Below are positions 1-8,969 of a DNA stretch of 64,000 nt, one piece after another. Location: the NCBI RefSeq assembly GCF_003432485.1, contig NZ_QVNQ01000001.1, forward strand, positions 744,001 through 808,000. Reading direction: 5' to 3'. The translations under genes and the position numbers were made by a program. Under the pieces are notes generated by a model, which was not told where the DNA came from, made no database searches, and worked only from the letters and a program-made list of their open reading frames with translations. The DNA is from Actinomadura spongiicola (GTDB lineage: Bacteria; Actinomycetota; Actinomycetes; Streptosporangiales; Streptosporangiaceae). Positions within the stretch are counted from its first letter, which is position 1. Every line of letters begins with the position of its first letter.

Positions 1-503
1 AGGGCGGGCGCGATCTTCCACACGGCCATCAGCAGCGGATAGTTCCACGGGACGACCTGACCGATGACACCGACCGGTTCGCGCCGCACGTAGGACGTGT
101 GCCCCGGGGTGTACTCGGAGGCGGCGATGCCGGGGAGCAGGCGGGCGGCTCCGGCGAAGAAGCGCAGGCAGTCGGCCGCCACGAACACCTCCTCGACGCG
201 GGTGGCGGCGATCGGCTTGCCGGTGTTGCGGCACTCGGCGGCCACGAACTCGTCGGCCCGCCGCTCCAGCAGGTCGGCGCAGTGCAGCAGCGCCCGCTGG
301 CGGTGGCCGGGCGGTGTGTCGCGCCAGCCGTCGAACGCGTTCACGGCGGCGGTGTAGGCGTCGCCGACGTCGGATTCGCTGGACAGCGGCGCGCTGCCGA
401 ACACCTCGCCTGTGCTGGGGTCGATCAGTTCGGTGACGCGTCCGTCGGCGGCGGGACGGAGCTGCCCGCCGATGACGTTGTGCACGGTGGTGAGAGTGGT
501 CAT
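1..503 (-). CDS. Aldehyde dehydrogenase, gamma-aminobutyraldehyde type (partial, C-terminus outside window)
   Basis: The first 167 residues of an NAD(P)-dependent aldehyde dehydrogenase are visible; the gene runs off the left edge. The N-terminus has the ALDH signature stretches [36 protein letters not shown] and, near the edge, [19 protein letters not shown], which is the cofactor-binding PWNYP segment. The start is ATG at 503, overlapping the agmatinase stop by four bases (ATGA), so translation is probably coupled. In this context (ureohydrolase and flavin amine oxidase upstream) the likely substrate is 4-aminobutanal, giving GABA in putrescine/agmatine breakdown. The catalytic Cys and Glu lie outside the window, so the exact subclass is inferred. 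Confidence 0.88.
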   Translation of the reverse strand, partial: MTTLTTVHNVIGGQLRPAADGRVTELIDPSTGEVFGSAPLSSESDVGDAYTAAVNAFDGWRDTPPGHRQRALLHCADLLERRADEFVAAECRNTGKPIAATRVEEVFVAADCLRFFAGAARLLPGIAASEYTPGHTSYVRREPVGVIGQVVPWNYPLLMAVWKIAPA

Positions 504-1483
504 CGGTGCGATCCTTGGAGGAGGGCCAGCAGGTCGTAGGTGATGTGCGCCGCCGCGATTCCCGTGATCTCGGCGTGGTCGTAGGCGGGGGCGACCTCGA
601 CGACGTCCGCGCCGACGAGGTTCAGGCCGTCCAGGCCGCGCAGGATTTCGAGCAGCTCACGGCTGGAGAGTCCGCCCGCCTCCGGTGTACCGGTGCCGGG
701 CGCGTGCGCGGGGTCGAGCACGTCGATGTCGACCGACACGTACACCGGGCGGTCGCCCAGCCGGCCGCGGACGCGGTCGATGACGGTGTCGATCGGCTGC
801 CGGACGAGGTCGCGGGCGTGCACGGCGGTGAAGCCGAGCTTCTCGCTCTCGTCCAGGTCCAGCCGCGAGTACAGCGGCCCGCGAATGCCGACGTGCGTGG
901 AGTGGGACAGGTCGATCAGGCCCTCTTCGCTGGCGCGGCGGAACGGCGTGCCGTGCGTGTACGGGGCGCCGAAGTAGGTGTCCCAGGTGTCGAGGTGCGC
1001 GTCGAAGTGCAGCACCGCGATGGGGCCGTGGCGTTCGTGCTGGACGCGCAGCAGCGGCAGCGCGATGGTGTGGTCCCCGCCGATGGTGATCAGGCGGCGG
1101 CGGGTGCCCGACAGGTCACGGGCGGCGTCCTCGACGGCCGTGATCGCGGCGCTCAGGTCGAACGGGTTGATTCCGGCGTCGCCCGCGTCGGCGACCTGGC
1201 TCACCGCGAACGGCTCGACGTCCAGCGCGGGATGGTAGGGGCGCAGCAGCCGGGAGCTCTGCCGGACATGACCGGGCCCGAACCGGGCGCCCGGACGGTA
1301 GCTGACCCCGGTGTCGAACGGGACGCCCCAGACCAGCACCTCGGCGTCGGGCACGTCGTCGAACCGCGGCAGCCGCGCGAACGTGGCGTCACCCGCGTAG
1401 CGGGGGATCCGCGTCGCGTCGACCGGGCCGACCGGCGGCGGCGTGCCGGAGCCGGTCACGGGGCCGGTCACGGGGCCGGTCAC
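500..1483 (-). CDS. speB: Agmatinase / guanidino-acid ureohydrolase (arginase family)
   Basis: 327-aa member of the arginase/agmatinase Mn2+-dependent ureohydrolase family, which releases urea from a guanidino substrate. Metal-ligand motifs are intact: [19 protein letters not shown] (DAHxD) and [12 protein letters not shown] (DxDxxDP). The neighbours, a flavin amine oxidase and an aminobutanal-type dehydrogenase, suggest agmatine to putrescine, but guanidinobutyrate hydrolysis fits the same set. The start is GTG at 1483, which overlaps the amine-oxidase stop. The first codons are three imperfect copies of a 12-bp GTGACCGGCCCC unit, so two more in-frame GTG codons could also initiate. Confidence 0.85.
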   Translation of the reverse strand: MTGPVTGPVTGSGTPPPVGPVDATRIPRYAGDATFARLPRFDDVPDAEVLVWGVPFDTGVSYRPGARFGPGHVRQSSRLLRPYHPALDVEPFAVSQVADAGDAGINPFDLSAAITAVEDAARDLSGTRRRLITIGGDHTIALPLLRVQHERHGPIAVLHFDAHLDTWDTYFGAPYTHGTPFRRASEEGLIDLSHSTHVGIRGPLYSRLDLDESEKLGFTAVHARDLVRQPIDTVIDRVRGRLGDRPVYVSVDIDVLDPAHAPGTGTPEAGGLSSRELLEILRGLDGLNLVGADVVEVAPAYDHAEITGIAAAHITYDLLALLQGSHR

Positions 1484-2775
1484 AGGGCCTCCAGCAGTTC
1501 CGCCGCGGCGCGGCGGCCGCTGTCGATCGCGCCGTCGATGAAGCCGGGCCAGCGGTGCGCGGTGTGCGCCCCGGCGAAGTGGACGAGCCCTTCCGGCACG
1601 GCCAGGTGGGCCTCGTACCTGGTGATCTGCCCGGCCCTGAACGTGGTCCAGGTGCCGCGTGACCAGGGGTCGTGCACCCAGTCGTGCGTGGCCGTCGCGA
1701 CGACCTCGGCGTCCGGCGCGTACTCCCGGACGGCCCGCTGCACCGCCTGCGGGTCATTGCCGTTCACGTGGTCGTGCCCGGGGGCGAAGCACACCAGCAG
1801 CACCCCTTCGGGGAGGGTGCGCATCGCCCCGACGTAGTCGAAGACCGTGCCCCAGCCGTAGCCGCTGAGGTCCTCGGGGACGTTGCGGGCCACCGCCCAC
1901 ACCTTCTGTCCCTGCCCGGCGTGATTCTCCTTGGAGATCGCGAGCTTCTCGGGGGCGAGCGCGGGCGCGAAGTCGATGTCCTGGAGGACGCCGAGCGGCA
2001 CCGTGATCAAAACCCGCCGCGCCGTGACCGCGCCACCCGCAGAGGTGACGACCACATGATCGGCTTCCTGGCGCACGGACCGCACCGGGCAGGACAGCCG
2101 GATGTCGGCCCCGCCGTCGTCGGCGAGCGCGCGGGCCAGGGAGACGGTTCCGTCGTCGAAGGTCTGGCCGAGCACGCTGGCCTTGACCATGCCCCAGAGG
2201 GAGTTGTCCATCGCGGCCAGCCAGCGCAGCACGTCCAGGGCGGACCCGGTGTCGGACGAGGCGTTCCCGCAGCCGCAGAACCAGGAGATCAGCAGCTCGC
2301 GGGCGTTGCCCTCCAGACCGGCGTCGTCCGCCCACCGCCGGATCGAAACGTCGAGATCGGCGAGCCCCTGACCGGACAGCGGGCGGTTCACGTCGAGGCG
2401 GGCGCCCGCGGCGAGCAGCGCGCGGACCGCGTGCTCCAGCCGCTCCAGTTCGGCGGGCGGGACGGGCAGCAGGGAGTCCAGCACGGTGCCCCGGTCGGAC
2501 CAGGTCATCCGGCTTGGCAGCTCGCTGTCGCTGATCGCGATCCCGTAGCGCCGCGCCTCGGCGGACACGAAGGTCTGTTGTGGAACGATCCACGTCCCGC
2601 CCATCTCCAGCCCGCAGCCGCCGAGCAGATCCGTCCGGTACCAGGTGCGGCCGCCGATCCGGTCGCGCGCCTCCAGCACGCGCACCCGCCTGCCCGCCGC
2701 CCCGAGATCACGTGCGGCCGTCAGCCCAGCGAATCCGGCACCGACGACGACAACATCGACTTGCGGTTGGTTCAT
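1480..2775 (-). CDS. Flavin monoamine oxidase (putrescine-oxidase-like)
   Basis: 431-aa FAD-dependent amine oxidase. The N-terminal dinucleotide-binding fold is clear ([18 protein letters not shown], then [12 protein letters not shown]), as is the C-terminal FAD-binding region ([20 protein letters not shown]). The family oxidises primary or secondary amines to aldehydes with release of ammonia and H2O2. Position in a coupled operon with a ureohydrolase and an aldehyde dehydrogenase suggests putrescine or a related diamine as substrate. ATG start at 2775; the 3' end overlaps the agmatinase start. Cytoplasmic, no signal peptide seen. The specific substrate is inferred from context only. Confidence 0.85.
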   Translation of the reverse strand: MNQPQVDVVVVGAGFAGLTAARDLGAAGRRVRVLEARDRIGGRTWYRTDLLGGCGLEMGGTWIVPQQTFVSAEARRYGIAISDSELPSRMTWSDRGTVLDSLLPVPPAELERLEHAVRALLAAGARLDVNRPLSGQGLADLDVSIRRWADDAGLEGNARELLISWFCGCGNASSDTGSALDVLRWLAAMDNSLWGMVKASVLGQTFDDGTVSLARALADDGGADIRLSCPVRSVRQEADHVVVTSAGGAVTARRVLITVPLGVLQDIDFAPALAPEKLAISKENHAGQGQKVWAVARNVPEDLSGYGWGTVFDYVGAMRTLPEGVLLVCFAPGHDHVNGNDPQAVQRAVREYAPDAEVVATATHDWVHDPWSRGTWTTFRAGQITRYEAHLAVPEGLVHFAGAHTAHRWPGFIDGAIDSGRRAAAELLEAL

Positions 2776-2860
2776 GACGACTCACGCTATGTCGCGGTAA
2801 CCGGCCGGTCTATCGCTGATATGTCCAAACTGGGTGGTGAGAGGTGGACGTCGTGTACAG

Positions 2861-4390
2861 CTAGCGGCGGTAAGGCGCGGTGTGCGCAAGGGCGTCCCGG
2901 GCCTCCAGTGCGAGCCAGAGCTCGTGGCGCGCCGCCGCCGAGGCGATCGCCTTCCCGGTGAGCTTCTCCACCCGGTCGATCCGGTTGCGCACCGTGTGCC
3001 TGTGCACGCCGAGCCGCTCCGCCGCCGTGTCCCACACCCCGTTGGCGTCCAGCCACACCCGCAGCGTGGCGAGGATGTCGCCGCGCGGGTCGGCCGCGTC
3101 GATCGGGGCGAGCGTGGCGTCGGCGAACGCGGCCAGCACGTCCGGCGGACCGAGCGTGAGCAGCAGGCGCCCGACGCCGTGCTCCGTGGCCTCGGCGGGA
3201 CGGCCGAGCCGCGCGCTCGCGCCGAGCAGCGAACGCGCCTGCCGCAGCGTGACCGCGGCGGTGCCCGGACCGAGAGCCGACCCGATGCCCGCCGGGCGGC
3301 CGGACGCGAAACGTCCCAGCACCCCGGCCACCTCGACCTCGTCGACCACCAGCGCCTCGACGACGTCGCCGTCGAACCGGACGAGACCGCCCGGCAACGC
3401 GAGCGACAGATCGGCCGCGAGATCCTCCGCCTCGCCGGGCGCGGCCCGGACGGCCAGACCGCGCAGCCTCCCGGTCGACACGTCCAGCGTGGCGAGCAGC
3501 CGCTCCGCCTGCTCGGCGGACATCCCGCCCGCCGTCAGCCTGCCCATCGCCGCCGTCCGCGCCCGCCGGTGCGGCTCCCGCGCCAGGTGCCGGCGCTCCA
3601 GCTCCAGTGTCAGCAGGGAGACCAGCGCCGCGTCGATCAGCCGGTGCCGTGCCTCCGCCGGACCCGACCCGGACGAGGAGGCCAGCAGGACATGGCCGCG
3701 CAGCCGCCGGGCGCCGATCGGCTGCACGCCCACAGTGAGGCCGCCCGCCGCGTCCACGACCGCGCTCCCCCGCAGCCCCCGCTCGGTGATCTCTTCGAGG
3801 ACGGTGCGGGACGCGTCCAGCAGCCGCTCCGGGTCGGCGCCCACGGCGGCCAGCCGCCGGCCCAGGGCGTCGGTCACGACGGCGGCCCGTCCGGTCGCGT
3901 CCAGCCACACCTTGAGGACGCCGTCGAGACCGCTGCCCGACGCGGCGGCCACGGTCAGCCTGCGCTGCACGTCCGCGGTGTGCTCCAGCGCCCGCCGCTC
4001 CGCCGTGGCCCGCGCCGCGAAGACGGCCTTCGTGACGGCGATGAACGGCACCTGGTCGGGTACCGTGAGCAGTGGCAGGCCCGCCTCCTCCGCCGCCTCG
4101 ACCAGCGTCGCGGGCGGCCGCCGGTGCGGCTGACCGTGGCCGAGCCCCAGCGCCAGGGCGCTGGCGCCGCCGTCCACCACGTCCCGGACGAACGCCCGGC
4201 AGGAGTCACGGTCGACCGGAAGCACCAGGCCCATCGTCATGAGCAGCTCGCCGCCCTGCAACCACTCGCCCGGCCGCAGCAGTTCCGACACATGGGCCGC
4301 CTCGATCACCCGGTGCCGCCCGCCCGCTCCCGCGACCAGGGACAGGTGCAGCTCCCGGACGGCGAGCAGATCCTCCACCGTGAACGGCAT
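2861..4390 (-). CDS. PucR-family transcriptional regulator
   Basis: About 509 aa with PucR architecture. The N-terminal sensory domain starts FTVEDLLAVRELHLSLVAG. A GGDEF-like middle region follows, and the C-terminal helix-turn-helix reads NGVWDTAAERLGVHRHTVRN, close to the family consensus. PucR proteins usually sense purine, amino-acid or amine metabolites and control adjacent catabolic genes, which fits the amine genes downstream and the divergent permease. The start is uncertain. ATG 4390 gives the usual family N-terminus but has no good ribosome site, while in-frame ATG 4405 and GTG 4459 lie upstream. A 17-bp palindrome overlaps this region. Confidence 0.85.
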   Translation of the reverse strand: MPFTVEDLLAVRELHLSLVAGAGGRHRVIEAAHVSELLRPGEWLQGGELLMTMGLVLPVDRDSCRAFVRDVVDGGASALALGLGHGQPHRRPPATLVEAAEEAGLPLLTVPDQVPFIAVTKAVFAARATAERRALEHTADVQRRLTVAAASGSGLDGVLKVWLDATGRAAVVTDALGRRLAAVGADPERLLDASRTVLEEITERGLRGSAVVDAAGGLTVGVQPIGARRLRGHVLLASSSGSGPAEARHRLIDAALVSLLTLELERRHLAREPHRRARTAAMGRLTAGGMSAEQAERLLATLDVSTGRLRGLAVRAAPGEAEDLAADLSLALPGGLVRFDGDVVEALVVDEVEVAGVLGRFASGRPAGIGSALGPGTAAVTLRQARSLLGASARLGRPAEATEHGVGRLLLTLGPPDVLAAFADATLAPIDAADPRGDILATLRVWLDANGVWDTAAERLGVHRHTVRNRIDRVEKLTGKAIASAAARHELWLALEARDALAHTAPYRR

Positions 4391-4405
4391 GGACACAGTG
4401 TCCAT
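4389..4405. promoter_or_regulatory. 17-bp palindrome at the pucR start (candidate operator)
   Basis: ATGGACACAGTGTCCAT is a perfect inverted repeat with 8-bp arms and a one-base centre. It touches the proposed pucR start codon in the divergent region shared with the permease gene. A shorter palindrome, CGAAATTTTCG, lies about 14 bp further upstream of pucR at 4414-4424. Autoregulation by PucR is an inference; no footprint is known for this protein. Confidence 0.4.
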
Positions 4406-4559
4406 CATCACAGCGAAATTTTCGACACCGCGTAGATCGACCAGGTCAGGGAGCGTCACCTACTGTCGCCGCACTGGCCCGCCGGTGCAGCACCGTCCGG
4501 CCCACGGCACGCGCAAGCGGTAAGCGAGACAGCGCGCGAGACAGTACGGAGGACGTGCC

Positions 4560-6080
4560 ATGATCGAGAATCAGTCTCCCGGCTCCATCCCCGCCGGGGA
4601 GGGCACGGCCGACGACGACGCACGCCTGCGGGAACTCGGGTACGAGCAGCGGCTCAGCCGGAGGCTCGGCGTGTTCGGCTCCGTCGCCATGGGCTTCGCG
4701 ACGATCTCACCGGTGGTGGGCCTGTACGCGGTGGCCGTGGTCGGAACGGTCGTGGCGGGTCCCGCCTGGGTGTGGACGCTGCCCGTCTGCCTGCTCGGCC
4801 AGTGCCTGCTGCTGACCGTCTACTCCGAACTGGCGTCCCAGTTCCCCATCGCGGGCGGCCCCTACCAGTGGACCCGCAGGCTGATCGGTCCGTCCTACGC
4901 CTGGCTGACCGGGTGGGTGTCGCTGTGCGGCTACCTCGCCGCGAACACCACGATCGCCTACCTGTCCACGCCGTGGATCCTCGGCCTGTTCGAGATCACG
5001 CCGTCCCCGCGCCTCCAGGTCGCGGTCGCCGCCGCGTTCATCCTGGTGTGCTCGGTGGTGAACTCGTCCGGCATCGACGTGCTGCGCCGCGTCCTGAACG
5101 TCGGCATCGCCGCCGAGGCGCTCGCGTCGGTGGGCGTCGGCGTGGCGCTGCTGCTGGCGTTCCGGACCCAGCCCTGGTCGCTGCTCACCGACACCATGGG
5201 CGCGGAGGCCCTCTCGGGCGGGTCGGTGTTCGCGGCGATGCTGGCGGCGCTCGCCGTCGGGGGATGGGCGTTCATCGGCTTCGACGCCACCACGATGTCG
5301 TCGGAGGAGACCAGGAACGCGGCGCGCCACGTCCCCCGCGCCATCTGGTGGGCGCTGCTCAGCGTCGGCGGGCTGGTGATCCTCAACGCGTTCGCGACCG
5401 TCCTCGCCCACCCGGACCCCGCCGCGGTGGTGGCGGGCAAGGACGTCGATCCCGTGACGACGGCGGTCCTCACCTCGTTCGGCGACTGGTCGGCCAAGCC
5501 GTTCCTCTGCGTCGTGATCGTCGCGTTCCTCGCCTGCGGGCTCGCCGCGCAGGGCGCCAGCGCCCGCGCCGTGTACTCCGTCGCCCGGGACGGGGTCCTC
5601 CCCGCCGCGCGCTTCCTCAGCTCCGTCAACCGGAGGCACGCGCCGATCGGCGGGACGATCGCCGTGACCCTCGTCGGCTGGGCCGGTCTGCTGCTCGCCC
5701 TCGACAGCTCCGCCATCGGCAGCCTCATCACCTTCGGCACCGCCGGGCTGTACATGGTGTTCTTCCTGGTCGCGCTCGCCGCGCTGGTCAGCCGGGTGCG
5801 TGGGACGTGGACGCCCGCCGGGCACATCAGGCTGGGCACCGCCGGAACCGTCATCAACGCGCTCGCCGTCGTCTGGCTGGGCTTCCAGTTCGTCAACATC
5901 ACCTGGCCGCGTACCGTGCTGGCGCCGCCCGGGGCACCGTGGTACCAGATCTGGGCCGCCCCGCTGGTGTCGGCCGGGGTGCTGATCCTCGGCCTGCTGT
6001 ACCTGGTCATCGCCCGTCCCCAGGACAGGGTCCGCACCGGCAGCGCCTTCGCCACCCGTCCGGCGGAGGCGGCGCAGTGA
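4560..6080 (+). CDS. APC-family amino acid / amine permease
   Basis: 506-aa polytopic membrane protein of the amino acid-polyamine-organocation superfamily. About 12 hydrophobic segments are visible. The first helix motif is GFATISPVVGLYAV, followed by the GPAWVWTLPVCLLGQ and AGGPYQWTRRLIG segments typical of the family. ATG start at 4560 preceded by GGAGG. It is divergent from pucR and translationally coupled (GTGA) to the downstream amidohydrolase. Likely role is import of an amine, amino acid or amide feeding the neighbouring catabolic enzymes; the substrate cannot be read from sequence. Confidence 0.88.
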   Translation: MIENQSPGSIPAGEGTADDDARLRELGYEQRLSRRLGVFGSVAMGFATISPVVGLYAVAVVGTVVAGPAWVWTLPVCLLGQCLLLTVYSELASQFPIAGGPYQWTRRLIGPSYAWLTGWVSLCGYLAANTTIAYLSTPWILGLFEITPSPRLQVAVAAAFILVCSVVNSSGIDVLRRVLNVGIAAEALASVGVGVALLLAFRTQPWSLLTDTMGAEALSGGSVFAAMLAALAVGGWAFIGFDATTMSSEETRNAARHVPRAIWWALLSVGGLVILNAFATVLAHPDPAAVVAGKDVDPVTTAVLTSFGDWSAKPFLCVVIVAFLACGLAAQGASARAVYSVARDGVLPAARFLSSVNRRHAPIGGTIAVTLVGWAGLLLALDSSAIGSLITFGTAGLYMVFFLVALAALVSRVRGTWTPAGHIRLGTAGTVINALAVVWLGFQFVNITWPRTVLAPPGAPWYQIWAAPLVSAGVLILGLLYLVIARPQDRVRTGSAFATRPAEAAQ

Positions 6081-7681
6081 CCGTGGCCGATCTCGTCGTC
6101 CGCGACGCCACCGTCCACACCCTGGACCCGGCCCGGCCGGTCGCCGGCGCGCTGGCCGTGCGCGAAGGCCTGATCGTCGCGGTCGGTGACGCCCTCGACG
6201 TCCGTCCGCACATCGGGCCGCGCACGGAGGTCGTCGACGGTCGCGGGCTGGCCGTCACGCCCGGACTGGTCGACTCCCATCAGCACCCGCTGATGGGGGT
6301 GGCCGCCGGCCGGGGCGTCGACGCCGCCGGCGTCACCACGACGGCCGGGCTGCTCGACCTGCTCCGCCGGGCCGGGAAGCGGCTCCCCCCGGACGCCTGG
6401 ATGATCGTCACGGGGGTCGAGTACGGCGCCGTCCCACCGCACGCCCTGCACCGACGGCTGATCGACGACGCCGTCGCCGGACGGCCCGCCTTCCTGTGGT
6501 TCGCCGACGCCCACAACGCCCTGATGAGCGGCGAGGGGCTGCGGCGGGCCGGGATCACCGGCCCGATCGACTTCGGTGACCGGGCCGAGATCGTGGTGGA
6601 CGACCACGGCGTTCCCACGGGCCACCTCCACGAGCTGTCCGCCGTGCTGCACGGCTACGGCGCGGTTCCGCCGCCCGGCACCGCCGATCTCGCACGCGAC
6701 CTGGCCCGGCTCCTGCGGGCCCAGGCCGCGGCGGGCATCACCGGCGTCCACGTCCCCGACCTGTGGCCCGGCACTCCGCGGGTGCTCGGCGCGCTCGACA
6801 GCGAGGACCGGCTGCCGGTCAGGGTCCTGCTCGCCCCCTGGGCCCTGCCCGGCGGCCTCGACGACACCCTCGACACCGTCCGTGACCTGCGCGAGGAGCG
6901 GGGCCGCCGGTGGCGGGTCGGCGCGGTGAAGTTCTTTCTTGACGGCACCGTCGACGGCGGCTCCGCCTGGCTGCACCGGCCCGACTGTTGCGGGGAGGGC
7001 ACCCACCCGGTGTGGGACGACCCCGAGCGGTACGACGCCGCCGTCCGCCGCGTGGTCGAACTGGGCCTGCCCTGCTTCACCCACGCCATCGGCGACCGGG
7101 CCGTCACCCACGCCCTCGACGCCTACCGGCGCGCGGGGACACCGGACCGGGGTCGCCACCGGATCGAACACGCCGAGATCCTCGCCGAAGCCGACATCAC
7201 CCGCTTCGCGGCCCTCGACGTCGTCGCGTCCATGCAGCCCACCCACCTCGACTGGACGCTGCCCGATCACACCGACAACTGGTCGCGGCGCCTGGGGCCG
7301 GGCCGCTGCCGGGACGGTTTTCGCTGCGCCGACATCGTCCGCGCCGGGGGCCGTGTCGCCCTCGGCTCCGACTGGCCCCTGGCCACCTACGACCCGCGCG
7401 TCGTCATGGCGGGCGCGGTGCTGCGTCGTCCGGCCGGTCGGCGGCATCGGGCCCCGGTGGGTGCGGAGCAGGCGCTCACCCCGGCACAGGCACTCGCCGG
7501 ATATACGGCGTGGGCCGCGTACGGGGCGGGCGAGGAACGGTTCGCGGGGCGCGTCCGCGAGGGCTACCGGGCCGACCTCACCGTGTTCGGCGGGGACCCG
7601 CTCGCCACGCCGCCCGACGACCTTCCCGACGTGCCCGTGCTGCTGACGGTCGTCGACGGCCGGGTCGTCCATCGAAACTAA
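6077..7681 (+). CDS. Amidohydrolase (YtcJ-like, amidohydrolase-3 family)
   Basis: 534-aa metal-dependent hydrolase. Visible motifs are TPGLVDSHQHPLMG (the HxH metal site), FTHAIGDRAVTHALDAY, HRIEHAEIL and LGSDWPLATYDPR, in the order seen in the YtcJ group that deacylates or deformylates N-substituted amides. The GTG start at 6077 overlaps the permease TGA, with GGAGG at 6065-6069; a second in-frame GTG lies at 6083. It ends with the family's GYRADLTVFGGDP segment. Operonic with the permease, so it may process the imported compound. The true substrate is unknown. Confidence 0.82.
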   Translation: MTVADLVVRDATVHTLDPARPVAGALAVREGLIVAVGDALDVRPHIGPRTEVVDGRGLAVTPGLVDSHQHPLMGVAAGRGVDAAGVTTTAGLLDLLRRAGKRLPPDAWMIVTGVEYGAVPPHALHRRLIDDAVAGRPAFLWFADAHNALMSGEGLRRAGITGPIDFGDRAEIVVDDHGVPTGHLHELSAVLHGYGAVPPPGTADLARDLARLLRAQAAAGITGVHVPDLWPGTPRVLGALDSEDRLPVRVLLAPWALPGGLDDTLDTVRDLREERGRRWRVGAVKFFLDGTVDGGSAWLHRPDCCGEGTHPVWDDPERYDAAVRRVVELGLPCFTHAIGDRAVTHALDAYRRAGTPDRGRHRIEHAEILAEADITRFAALDVVASMQPTHLDWTLPDHTDNWSRRLGPGRCRDGFRCADIVRAGGRVALGSDWPLATYDPRVVMAGAVLRRPAGRRHRAPVGAEQALTPAQALAGYTAWAAYGAGEERFAGRVREGYRADLTVFGGDPLATPPDDLPDVPVLLTVVDGRVVHRN

Positions 7682-7911
7682 AGGGGGGTCCAGGGCAAAG
7701 TCGTGCCCGAACTCCAGCGCGCCCCTTTGCGGCCGAAGTGGGACGGGCGACTCCCGCTCGCCTTGTCGCCGGAAAGGCGCGAACGTGGCGGGCCGCATTG
7801 CTAGACTCCGCGCTTGATCGGGGAACAGGACGAAATGTGCCTGCCCACCGCCTGTGCGTCCGGGGCGTGGCCGCGGTGAAAGTCGCTACGGAGCTCGCCC
7901 ATGGAGGCGCG

Positions 7912-8589
7912 ATGGACGAGGACATCGACATCATGGCGGATGCCGAGGTCGCGGCGACGCTCCGGGAATTCGAGCGGGTGCTGGCGGCGCCGCTGGTCGA
8001 CCTCGTCTCCGCGAAAGGACGGGCGGGCGTCGACCCGGGCCGGGTCCGCCGGTGGCGGTTACCGCGGGCCGACCGCGACGCGCTGCTCACCTGGGGGCTG
8101 CCGACCATGGACGATGGGCTCACCGAGGTCGATTTCCGGGACGCCGTTCCCGGCAGGCCCGAGTTTCCAGGTCGACACCTCTACGGGTTGCTGAGGTTCC
8201 GCAGCGGCGCCCAGGTCGTCGCGGAGGCGGACACGGGCGTCGTGTACCTGGTGCCGGGCCCGGTCGAGCTTCCGCTGGACGACCCGGAGTTCTGGACGCA
8301 CAGTCCAGGCGTTCTTGAAATTCTCCGACAACACAATCCCGACTTCCCGTTAATGCCGGTGTCCCTCGCCAACTCGTCCGTCTCGCTCTTCGTGGACCTG
8401 TGCTGGCGGTTCGAGAGGGCCGCCGAGGCGCTGCGGAAACTGCCCACGGCCACGGCCGATCCATTCGAGGTCGCCTGCGCGCACGAACTGTTCGACCGTC
8501 TCGATGCCTTCGTGGAATATGTGAGATACGTTGATCCTCCCGCCGCCGAGGACGGCGCCTATTGGCCCGAAGTCATCGGAGGTTGGTGA
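7912..8589 (+). CDS. SUKH-4-like immunity protein (putative)
   Basis: 225-aa acidic, soluble protein. The layout resembles SUKH-4 immunity proteins: an N-terminal LPRADRDALLTWGLP segment, a central LYGLLRFRSGAQVVAEADTG strand, then VSLFVDLCWRFERAAEALRK. In known systems SUKH proteins neutralise polymorphic toxins, often nucleases or deaminases. No toxin gene is adjacent, so this could be an orphan immunity protein or a general SMI1/KNR4-type protein. ATG 7912 follows GGAG; the upstream 230 bp contain no gene that I can recognise. The family call is by eye and moderate. Confidence 0.55.
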   Translation: MDEDIDIMADAEVAATLREFERVLAAPLVDLVSAKGRAGVDPGRVRRWRLPRADRDALLTWGLPTMDDGLTEVDFRDAVPGRPEFPGRHLYGLLRFRSGAQVVAEADTGVVYLVPGPVELPLDDPEFWTHSPGVLEILRQHNPDFPLMPVSLANSSVSLFVDLCWRFERAAEALRKLPTATADPFEVACAHELFDRLDAFVEYVRYVDPPAAEDGAYWPEVIGGW

Positions 8590-8606
8590 GGGGAGGCGGG
8601 GTCGGT

Positions 8607-8939
8607 TCAGCCGCGTGGGGCGTACATGATGACGGCGACTCCGACCAGGCAGACCAGGGCGCCGATGACGTCCCACCGGTCGGGACGGAAACCGTCCGCG
8701 ACCATTCCCCAGGCCAACGACCCGGCGACGAAAACACCGCCGTAGGCCGCGAGGATGCGGCCGAAATGGGCGTCGGGCTGAAGCGTCGCGACGAACCCGT
8801 AGAGGCCCAACGCCACCACACCCGCACCGACCCAGACAAGGCCGCGGTGCTCGCGAACGCCCTGCCACACCAGCCAGGCGCCACCGATCTCGGCGCACGC
8901 CGCCAGCACGAACAGGGCGATGGAGCGCAGTACCGTCAT
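8607..8939 (-). CDS. ynfA: YnfA / UPF0060 family small membrane protein
   Basis: 110-aa integral membrane protein with four hydrophobic helices. Conserved family segments are [38 protein letters not shown] and [18 protein letters not shown]. The UPF0060 family resembles small multidrug-resistance transporters; physiological substrates are not established. ATG 8939 (MTVLRS) is preferred over an in-frame ATG at 8948 because it gives the usual short N-terminus. Convergent with the SUKH-like gene. Confidence 0.92.
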   Translation of the reverse strand: MTVLRSIALFVLAACAEIGGAWLVWQGVREHRGLVWVGAGVVALGLYGFVATLQPDAHFGRILAAYGGVFVAGSLAWGMVADGFRPDRWDVIGALVCLVGVAVIMYAPRG

Positions 8940-8969
8940 GCCGATCACCTTAGGAAACGCGGACCCGCG

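Noticed and set aside
4958..7798. A 946-aa open frame on the minus strand opposite the permease and amidohydrolase
   Set aside because: It is a shadow frame produced by high G+C; the plus-strand frames have clear domains and ribosome sites.
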